Origin: Symsagittifera roscoffensis | Lineage: Eukaryota > Xenacoelomorpha > Acoela > Convolutidae | NCBI RefSeq assembly: GCF_963678635.1 | Contig: NC_087067.1 | Span: 18,677,018-18,731,638 of the forward strand | Direction: 5' to 3' | DNA: 54,621 nucleotides | Shown: one piece after another, positions 45,848 through 54,621 of the stretch | How the letters are laid out: each line of letters opens with the position of its first letter | How positions within the stretch are numbered: position 1 is the first letter of the stretch | Notes under the pieces: generated by a model | Databases searched by the model: none | What the model saw: the letters and a program-made list of their open reading frames with translations, nothing else | Told to the model about the DNA's origin: nothing | Made by a program: the position numbers and the translations under genes

Positions 45848-48064
45848 AGAATTAATTCCCTTAAATAAATTAAGGCATAATTTTAAAAAAAATTATCAAG
45901 TCAAGATCGACAGTTTGAACAGTTGCACTTCATGAACCATGATTAAGAGTTCAGTTGATCAAAATTTGACACAGTTTTCTCTAAAAGAAGTTTCATGACT
46001 TTCTCTTGAAAAACTCGAGGGGAGCGAAAATGTCTAAACCAAGACGGATCAACTCGTTGACGGATTTCTCAACGCGATGAAAGAAGAATTTCTCGGTCTG
46101 CCACTTTTTTTGCTGTTTGAATTGTGCTGAGTATGGCGGACTTCCGGCTGGTGGTCGCTTAAAACAAACATACACAGAAAACGTCAATTTTGTAAGACCA
46201 TGTAACATTTTGTAGAACAATAAAAGATCATTGAAATGAATTTGCTAACAGAGAGGCAGAATTTTCTTGAGAAACAACTGGTCTCATAAGGCCTTGAACC
46301 AATAACCATTTCAAACATTTTCGATTGAAACTTTCAAGTTTTTGGATTTAACATAATGAAGGAAACCAAACAGTAGATGAATAAAAATGATACTCTTGAT
46401 ACACAGGTTAACAAACATGAGCTTAGCGGATTGAGAGACAGTGAAAGGAAAATAGCGTTTGATAAAAATGAAGTGAGTTTGTGACATTCGACCAGAATTT
46501 GCGAAAATGCAAAGTCGGAATTTGTATTTTTTTTGATGCATCTGACCGAGAAGGTTGACGACTTTAACAAATTAATGGTCTTAATTGTTCATTTTAACGA
46601 ACGAGGAAGGGTTAGTTTGGACTTTCATGTAAATTTTTTAAAATTTGATCGGAAAGAAAGACACGTGACAACGTCGAAAGTTCGCGCTAACTGAAAATTG
46701 CGAAAAGAAAACAGAACAAGAGAATTCGTGAATAAAAGCAGTAAACGGAAACTGTGTGATAATGATCGAGATTGAAGAAAACTTTACGAAGATCTTTCCG
46801 AGTTGAAACGGTTGCGCCGCTACAATCGTTACAACACGATTCCCGAGAAAAAGGTAGGGTGTTGGGACGGCGTGTCCAGCCTTCCCTAAAGAAATAAGAG
46901 CGTTGTTTCCCCGGATTCCAGAATCCGGAGTGGTCTCGGGATGAAAAATCAAAATTTGTTTTGTAAACTTTTAGCTTACTGGAGATGTCCTGAGTTGAAT
47001 TCAATTAACATCTAAATTCATTTTCAGATTTATGAGAAGCTAGGAGTTAAGGGAAAGGGTTGATCCATCTTCGATGGAGATGATGATTTTCAACTACTGA
47101 ACAAAAACAATAGTAATATAATAAGTAGTAGTAGCCCTGTTTTTAGGAGTGACCTAGTAGATAAAAATCATCATCTCCATCGAAGATGGATCAACCCTTT
47201 CCCCCAACTTCTAGCTTCTCATCGTCGCAAACTGAATTCAGATGTTGAATAAATTCAAATCAAGACATAACCGGGAAGCTAAAAGTTTATTTAATACAGT
47301 TTCAGTTCCAATCCCGAGACCCCTCCGGATTCCTGAATCCGTATAAATAACAACCTTGTCTTCTTTCCGGAAGGCTGCTTTTCCACCCTTCACCGTTGTT
47401 GTGAACGGCCTTGCAACGATTGTAGCGGCACAATCGTTGCAACTCGGAACGGTCTCTGCTAACTCTGCTGTTTTCGTCGATTCCGATATTTTATTTTCTC
47501 GTAGTTATCTTCTTCGCAACTATTGTTGTTCTGATTTTTTCTGGTTTTCTTCCAAAATGGCCGATTCTGACGTTTCTCAGAAATATGACGTCATACTTCG
47601 AAGTTTTAAAAACTTGAAATACAAGAATATTCCAGCCTTTACAGTTTGACTAATTGTTCCAATAATACTGCTAATACTTCAAAACTGCTAATTCGGAAAG
47701 TTAGCTGCTAATAATTCGAAATTGCCGAATCTGCATTTTCGTCCATTCTGGTCGAATGTCACAAATTTATAGAACCGTACTAATTGCGCTTATTTTCCGA
47801 GACCTCTCTGATTTGTCCCAAGAAACATGATTGCCAAATACATTTACAAATTGCAGTTTCTCAAGAACCTGTCAGGGATATGCCGCATATATTTTTCTTT
47901 CATCAGATAATTGCCGACTGGGTTTCGCGCTCTCAATTTTACTTCGCTATACTCTGATCGAGATGGAATTCTACTTGAAAGAATATGGTTGTCATATCTC
48001 GATATAATTCGCTAAAGTTTTTCGTCCTTTTTCCCTACTAAGTCGTTGATTGAGACAAACCCTT

Positions 48065-48972
48065 GAAAAACGCCTGCATCAACAGCCCTCCTCTGGACAC
48101 GGTCAATCTTGTCGAGCAAATATTGGTGTGCACCCCCCATACTTGAATACCATACAATAGGATGGGCATAACAAACTGACTGTAGAGAAGAAAGTGTTCA
48201 GTTTTGGTGTATCCAAGGCTTTACAATTTAATCAGCAGAAACTGCCGTGATGAGACTTTTTTGGTTGTCTTTGTTATGTGAGGTTCAAAAGAGTTTATCG
48301 GTGAACGTGATGCCTAGAATTTTAAGTTTGTAGGTGATCTCAATGTCATGAACAGGTTGAATAGTAACCGAGTGAGATTATTTGATCTGAACTTCTTTGG
48401 ATTTCTCGTTGTTCGAGATAAGATTATTGGATTCAGACTATTCCATGATGTGACCGATGGCTTGATTTGCCGAGTCAACTCCATGTTTACCACCGATGCA
48501 GGGGGCAAAATTTGCAGATGTCGCCAGGTTTTGACTAACTTGACAGTCTTCATATGAAAGATTGAAACACGAATGACCCATCACAGTCCACTGCGGTACA
48601 CCACTATTGGTACTGCTCGTTGATGATCTTTGGTTGTCATAAGCAACAAACTGTTTCCGGTGCATCAAAAAAGAACGAATCAAAATTACAATATGGGGAT
48701 TCACACTCGGACAACTTTAGATAATTGTGAGATTATGAAATGGTGGGGCACTCTATCAAAAGCTTTGCTAAGATCCAAAGTAAAGATTCGGATATAATCG
48801 CATCTCTGTTTCTCGAGAGACTTGCAGTCGTCCATTAATTTAATGAGCGCACAACTAGTCGAAGATTTGTTCCTGAAACCAAATTGGTTCTCATTCAGCC
48901 ACAACTTAAATGAATTGGAAACAAATTGATCGTAAACGAGTCTTTCAAAATTCTTTAATTGAGGATAATAAT
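48065..48972 (-). pseudogene. Dead reverse-transcriptase fragment in unit 4
   Basis: Almost identical copy of the unit 3 fragment, including the lost catalytic Asp pair. One substitution makes the downstream frame begin KTVKL instead of TTVKL. Confidence 0.82.
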
Positions 48973-49382
48973 TGCAAACTTTGAGAGTACCCTTACAGCT
49001 GGCAACTACAGGCTTGACAATTCCAAGTTTTTAAAAATCGATTTTAGTTTTTCAAAAAAATGTTAATCAAAAAAATCACAAAGTCATATCTGGAAAACTG
49101 CGAAGATTTGGGCAGTCATGATTAGATGCATCATTCGCAATCTTTGAAATCACTCTGACAGGAACCAAATATGAATACAATAATTGTATCTCTGAATGAA
49201 AAACATCAGCGATATAATAATTATGTGGTAGAACTGTTTTTAGGAGAGACCGGGGTGAGAGGTCTGCGCCATGGGGACACTGAGACCCGGCCAAGAGCTC
49301 ACTATTTTGCATGAAACTAAGTTAATTTGGGTGGTTTGGCCGATAATCTTCAACAGTAACGATTTTGTCAACCCGATGTTAC

Positions 49383-49397
49383 GATGATGATGATGAC

Positions 49398-49456
<59 letters not shown>
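49383..49456 (+). repeat. (GAT)n microsatellite, unit 4
   Basis: About 24 GAT repeats with one ACG interruption near 49,396. Confidence 0.95.
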
Positions 49457-49457
<1 letters not shown>

Positions 49458-51651
49458 AGAATTAATTCCCTTAAATAAATTAAGGCATAATTTTAAAAAA
49501 AATTATCAAGTCAAGATCGACAGTTTGAACAGTTGCACTTCATGAACCATGATTAAGAGTTCAGTTGATAAAAATTTGACACAGTTTTCTCTAAAAGAAG
49601 TTTCATGACTTTCTCTTGAAAAACTCGAGGGGAGCGAAAATGTCTAAACCAAGACGGATCAACTCGTTGACGGATTTCTCAACGCGATGAAAGAAGAATT
49701 TCTCGGTCTGCCACTTTTTTTGCTGTTTGAATTGTGCTGAGTATGGCGGACTTCCGGCTGGTGGTCGCTTAAAACAAACATACACAGAAAACGTCAATTT
49801 TGTAAGACCATGTAACATTTTGTAGAACAATAAAAGATCGTTGAAATGAAGATGCTAACAGAGAGGCAGAATTTTCTTGAGAAACAACTGGTCTTATAAG
49901 GCCTTGAACCAATAACCATTTCAAACATTTTCGATTGAAACTTTCAAGTTTTCGGATTTAACATAATGAAGGAAACCAAACAGTAGCTGAATAAAAATGA
50001 TACTCTTGATACACAGGTTAACAAACATGAGCTTAGCGGAATGAGAGACAGTGAAAGGAAAATAGCGTTTGATAAAAATGAAGTGAGTTTGTGACATTCG
50101 ACCAGAATGTGCGAAAATGCAAAGTCGGAATTTGTATTTTTTTTGATGCATCTGACCGAGAAGGTTGACGACTTTAACGAATTAATGGTCTTAATTGTTC
50201 ATTTTAACGAACGAGGAAGGGTTAGTTTGGACTTTCATGTAAATTTTTAAAAATTTGATCGGAAAGAAAGACACGTGACAACGTCGAAAATTCGCGCTAA
50301 CTGAAAATTGCGAAAAGAAAACAGAACAAGAGAATTCGTGAATAAAAGCAGTAAACGGAAACTCTGTGATAATGATCGAGATTGAAGAAAACTTTACGAA
50401 GATCTTTCCGAGTTGAAACAACACGATTCCCGAGAAAAAGGTAGGGTGTTGGGACGGCGTGTCCAGCCTTCCCTAAAGAAATAAGAGCGTTGTTTCCCCG
50501 GATTCCAGAATCCGGAGTGGTCTCGGGATGAAAAATCAAAATTTGTTTTGTAAACTTTTAGCTTACTGGAGATGTCCTGAGTTGAATTCAATTAACATCT
50601 AAATTCATTTTCAGATTTATGAGAAGCTAGGAGTTAAGGGAAAGGGTTGATCCATCTTCGATGGAGATGATGATTTTCAACTACTGAACAAAAACAATAG
50701 TAATATAATAAGTAGTAGTAGCCCTGTTTTTAGGAGTGACCTAGTAGATAAAAATCATCATCTCCATCGAAGATGGATCAACCCTTTCCCCCAACTTCTA
50801 GCTTCTCATCGTCGCAAACTGAATTCAGATGTTGAATAAATTCAAATCAAGACATAACCGGGAAGCTAAAAGTTTATTTAATACAGTTTCAGTTCCAATC
50901 CCGAGACCCCTCCGGATTCCTGAATCCGTATAAATAACAACCTTGTCTTCTTTCCGGAAGGCTGCTTTTCCACCCTTCACCGTTGTTGTGAACGGCCTTG
51001 CAACGATTGTAGCGGCACAATCGTTGCAACTCGGAACGGTCTCTGCTAACTCTGCTGTTTTCGTCGATTCCGATATTTTATTTTCTCGTAGTTATCTTCT
51101 TCGCAACTATTGTTGTTCTGATTTTTTCTGGTTTTCTTCCAAAATGGCCGATTCTGACGTTTCTCAGAAATATGACGTCATACTTCGAAGTTTTAAAAAC
51201 TTGAAATACAAGAATATTCCAGCCTTTACAGTTTGACTAATTGTTCCAATAATACTGCTAATACTTCAAAACTGCTAATTCGGAAAGTTAGCTGCTAATA
51301 ATTCGAAATTGCCGAATCTGCATTTTCGTCCATTCTGGTCGAATGTCACAAATTTATAGAACCGTACTAATTGCGCTTATTTTCCGAGACCTCTCTGATT
51401 TGTCCCAAGAAACATGATTGCCAAATACATTTACAAATTGCAGTTTCTCAAGAACCTGTCAGGGATATGCCGCATATATTTTTCTTTCATCAGATAATTG
51501 CCGACTGGGTTTCGCGCTCTCAATTTTACTTCGCTATACTCTGATCGAGATGGAATTCTACTTGAAAGAATATGGTTGTCATATCTCGATATAATTCGCT
51601 AAAGTTTTTCGTCCTTTTTCCCTACTAAGTCGTTGATTGAGACAAACCCTT

Positions 51652-52556
51652 GAAAAACGCCTGCATCAACAGCCCTCCTCTGGACACGGTCAATCTTGTC
51701 GAGCAAATATTGGTGTGCACCCCCCATACTTGAATACCATACAATAGGATGGGCATAGCAAACTGACTGTAGAGAAGAAAGAGTTCAGTTTTGGTGTATC
51801 CAAGGCTTTACAATTTAATCAGCAGAAACTGCCGTGATGAGACTTTTTTGGTTGTCTTTGTTATGTGAGGTTCAAAAGAATTTATCGGTGAACGTGATGC
51901 CTAGAATTTTAAGTTTGTAGGTGATCTCAATGTCATGAACAGGTTGAATAGTAACCGAGTGAGATTATTTGATCTGAACTTCTTTGGATTTCTCGTTGTT
52001 CGAGATAAGATTATTGGATTCAGACTATTCCATGATGTGACCGATGGCTTGATTTGCCGAGTCAACTCCATGTTTACCACCGATGCAGGGGGCAAAATTT
52101 GCAGATGTCGCCAGGTTTTGACTAACTTGACAGTCGTCATATGAAAGATTGAAACACGAATGACCCATCATAGTCCACTGCGGTACACCACTATTGGTAC
52201 TGCTCGTTGATGATCTTTGGTTGTCATAAGCAACAAACTGTTTCCGGTGCATCAAAAAAGAACGAATCAAAATTACAATATGGGGATTCACACTCGGACA
52301 ACTTTAGATAATTGTGAGATTATGAAATGGTGGGGCACTCTATCAAAAGCTTTGCTAAGATCCAAAGTAAAGATTCGGATATAATCGCATCTCTGTTTCT
52401 CGAGAGACTTGCAGTCGTCCATTAATTTAATGAGCGCACAACTAGTCGAAGATTTGTTCCTGAAACCAAATTGGTTCTCATTCAGCCACAACTTAAATGA
52501 ATTGGAAACAAATTGATCGTAAACGAGTCTTTCAAAATTCTTTAATTGAGGATAAT
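51652..52556 (-). pseudogene. Dead reverse-transcriptase fragment in unit 5
   Basis: Almost identical copy of the unit 3 fragment, with the same frameshifts and missing catalytic motif. One visible change is VPQWTMMGHS for VPQWTVMGHS. Confidence 0.82.
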
Positions 52557-52969
52557 AATTGCAAACTTTGAGAGTACCCTTACAGCTGGCAACTACAGGC
52601 TTGACAATTCCAAGTTTTTAAAAATCGATTTTAGTTTTTCAAAAAAATGTTAATCAAAAAAATCACAAAGTCATATCTGGAAAACTGCGAAGATTTGGGC
52701 AGTCATGATTAGATGCATCATTCGCAATCTTTGAAATCACTCTGACAGGAACCAAATATGAATACAATAATTGTATCTCTGAATGAAAAACATCAGCGAT
52801 ATAATAATTATGTGGTAGAACTGTTTTTAGGAGAGACCTGGGTGAGAGGTCTGCGCCATGGGGACACTGAGACCCGGCCAAGAGCTCACTATTTTGCATG
52901 AAACTAAGTTAATTTGGGTGGTTTGGCCGATAATCTTCAACAGTAACGATTTTGTCAACCCGATGTTAC

Positions 52970-53037
<68 letters not shown>
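52970..53037 (+). repeat. (GAT)n microsatellite, unit 5
   Basis: About 22 uninterrupted GAT repeats. The three tracts differ in length while the flanks are nearly identical. Confidence 0.95.
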
Positions 53038-53038
<1 letters not shown>

Positions 53039-54285
53039 AGAATTAATTCCCTTAAATAAATTAAGGCATAATTAAAAAAAAAATTATCAAGTCAAGATCG
53101 ACAGTTTGAACAGTTGCACTTCATGAACCATGATTAAGAGTTCAGTTGATCAAAATTTGACACAGTTTTCTCTAAAAGAAGTTTCATGACTTTCTCTTGA
53201 AAAACTCGAGGGGAGCGAAAATGTCTAAACCAAGACGGATCAACTCGTTGACGGATTTCTCAGCGCGATGAAAGAAGAATTTCTCGGTCTGCCACTTTTT
53301 TTGCTGTTTGAATTGTGCTGAGTATGGCGGACTTCCGGCTGGTGGTCGCTTAAAACAAACATACACAGAAAACGTCAATTTTGTAAGACCATGTAACATT
53401 TTGTAGAACAATAAAAGATCGTTGAAATGAAGATGCTAACAGAGAGGCAGAATTTTCTTGAGAAACAACTGGTCTTATAAGGCCTTGAACCAATAACCAT
53501 TTCAAACATTTTCGATTGAAACTTTCAAGTTTTCGGATTTAACATAATGAAGGAAACCAAACAGTAGCTGAATAAAAATGATACTCTTGATACACAGGTT
53601 AACAAACATGAGCTTAGCGGAATGAGAGACAGTGAAAGGAAAATAGCGTTTGATAAAAATGAAGTGAGTTTGTGACATTCGACCAGAATGTGCGAAAATG
53701 CAAAGTCGGAATTTGTATTTTTTTTGATGCATCTGACCGAGAAGGTTGACGACTTTAACGAATTAATGGTCTTAATTGTTCATTTTAACGAACGAGGAAG
53801 GGTTAGTTTGGACTTTCATGTAAATTTTTAAAAATTTGATCGGAAAGAAAGACACGTGACAACGTCGAAAGTTCGCGCTAACTGAAAATTGCGAAAAGAA
53901 AACAGAACAAGAGAATTCGTGAATAAAAGCAGTAAACGGAAACTCTGTGATAATGATCGAGATTGAAGAAAACTTAACAAAGATCTTTCCGAGTTGAAAC
54001 GGTTGCGCCGCTACAATCGTTACAACACGATTCCCCAGAAAAAGGTAGGGTGTTGGGACGGCGTGTCCAGCCTTCCCTAAAGAAATAAGAGCGTTGTTTC
54101 CCCGGATTCCAGAATCCGGAGTGGTCTCGGGATGAAAAATCAAAATTTGTTTTGTAAACTTTTAGCTTACTGGAGATGTCCTGAGTTGAATTCAATTAAC
54201 ATCTAAATTCATTTTCAGATTTATGAGAAGCTAGGAGTTAAGGGAAAGGGTTGATCCATCTTCGATGGAGATGATGATTTTCAAC

Positions 54286-54621
54286 TACTGAACAAAAACA
54301 ATAGTAATATAATAAGTAGTAGTAGCCCTGTTTTTAGGAGTGACCTAGTGGTCTGGGGATACTGAGACCCAGCCATGAGGTCACTATTTCTGCATGTAAA
54401 TTAGTTAATTAGAGCGTTCTGATAGAAGTCCGAAACGGTAACTTTTTTGTCGACCCGATGTTAGAAAGAGCACCAAAAGAACTGCTTTGGCAGAGACGGT
54501 GAAAAGCATGTAGAGCTGTGTTTAAACGCTGGCCAGTCGTTTTAGAACCTAGCTTTATTTTCCGTCGATATGTACTTCCGGGCGAATGTTACACTTGGCA
54601 TACAAATCACTGATATAATAT
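54286..54621. repeat. Right outer terminal inverted repeat of the composite element (runs off the window)
   Basis: It continues the R-type arm of unit 5 outward and is the reverse complement of 32,962-33,295. The pairing still holds at the last base of the window, so the true end of the element, and any target-site duplication, lies outside. Confidence 0.85.

Larger units (their letters stand above)
43533..47157 (+). repeat. Unit 3 of the tandem array (3,625 bp, full form)
   Basis: Order: L-type arm (43,533 to about 44,000); non-coding; dead RT fragment on the minus strand (44,440-45,345); one family-A satellite monomer (about 45,345-45,545); a degraded copy of the outer terminus (45,600-45,757); a (GAT)n tract; ~800 bp non-coding; and the R-type arm (about 46,560-47,157). 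The R-type arm is the imperfect reverse complement of the L-type arm, beginning AAAATCATCATCTCCATCGA in both. The right junction is GTGACCTAG|TAGATAAAAATC. Confidence 0.92.
47158..50744 (+). repeat. Unit 4 of the tandem array (3,587 bp, full form)
   Basis: Nearly identical to unit 3. Differences include a shorter (GAT)n tract and a 22-bp deletion in the R-type arm after GAGTTGAAAC (near 50,418) that removes one side of the arm's hairpin. It joins unit 5 at the same GTGACCTAG|TAGATAAAAATC junction. Confidence 0.92.
50745..54348 (+). repeat. Unit 5 of the tandem array (3,604 bp, full form)
   Basis: Nearly identical to units 3 and 4, with an uninterrupted (GAT)n tract and an intact R-type arm hairpin. 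Its R-type arm continues without a junction into the right outer terminal inverted repeat (GTGACCTAG followed by TGGTCTGGGG). Confidence 0.92.

Noticed and set aside
46638-46952. 104-codon minus-strand frame in the R-type arm (also in units 4 and 5)
   Set aside because: It mirrors the L-type arm sequence in reverse and varies between units (broken by a 22-bp deletion in unit 4); best explained as arm sequence.
40481-54348. CRISPR-like array
   Set aside because: Units are kilobases long, contain retroelement debris and occur in a eukaryotic genome; there are no short repeats with unique spacers.
32962-54621. Polinton/Maverick identity for the giant element
   Set aside because: Size and terminal repeat length would fit, but no DNA polymerase B, retroviral-like integrase, packaging ATPase, cysteine protease or capsid sequence is visible.

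Overview
This is nuclear DNA from an animal, most likely an invertebrate. The genes carry long spliceosomal introns, the proteins are metazoan (a USP22-type SAGA deubiquitinase and a family-1 UDP-glycosyltransferase), the background is AT-rich with homopolymer runs, and most of the window is transposon or satellite-like repeat. I cannot name the species. No bacterial or organellar signature is present.

Layout. (1) 1-3,786, minus strand: the 5' part of a Ser/acidic-rich protein of unknown function. Its first intron contains a tRNA-Lys(TTT) gene, a large inverted repeat and two copies of a short MITE. (2) 3,787-11,250: non-coding. It holds a MITE, a degenerate ~170-bp satellite, an 817-bp tandem duplication and a tRNA-derived SINE. 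(3) 11,251-15,080, plus strand: a four-exon UDP-glycosyltransferase with all splice sites in phase, 599 aa, ending in a membrane anchor and a KKXX ER-retrieval tail. (4) 15,081-22,749: non-coding, with a long hairpin and a young 2.67-kb tandem duplication carrying ~165-bp satellite monomers. (5) 23,730-31,898, minus strand: a complete four-exon USP22/Ubp8/Nonstop-type ubiquitin protease, 653 aa. One intron appears to use a GC donor. Its large second intron holds MITEs and a degenerate non-LTR retrotransposon. (6) 32,962 to the window end: a composite repeat of at least 21.6 kb, bounded by inverted repeats of at least 330 bp (roughly 88% identical by eye). Inside are a broken Gag-type gene of an LTR retroelement, a GC-rich minisatellite and a head-to-tail array of five repeat units (two of ~1.5 kb, three of ~3.6 kb). 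Each 3.6-kb unit has its own ~600-bp imperfect terminal inverted repeats and a dead reverse-transcriptase fragment.

The host genes have unrelated roles: glycosylation in the ER lumen and histone deubiquitination in the nucleus. The most unusual part is region 6, a giant inverted-repeat-bounded element with an internally amplified array and no recognisable transposase, polymerase or integrase. The recurrence of the same satellite monomer and the same GC-rich motif in separate parts of the window is the second point of interest.

All reading was by eye. Identities and arm lengths are estimates unless exact coordinates are given.
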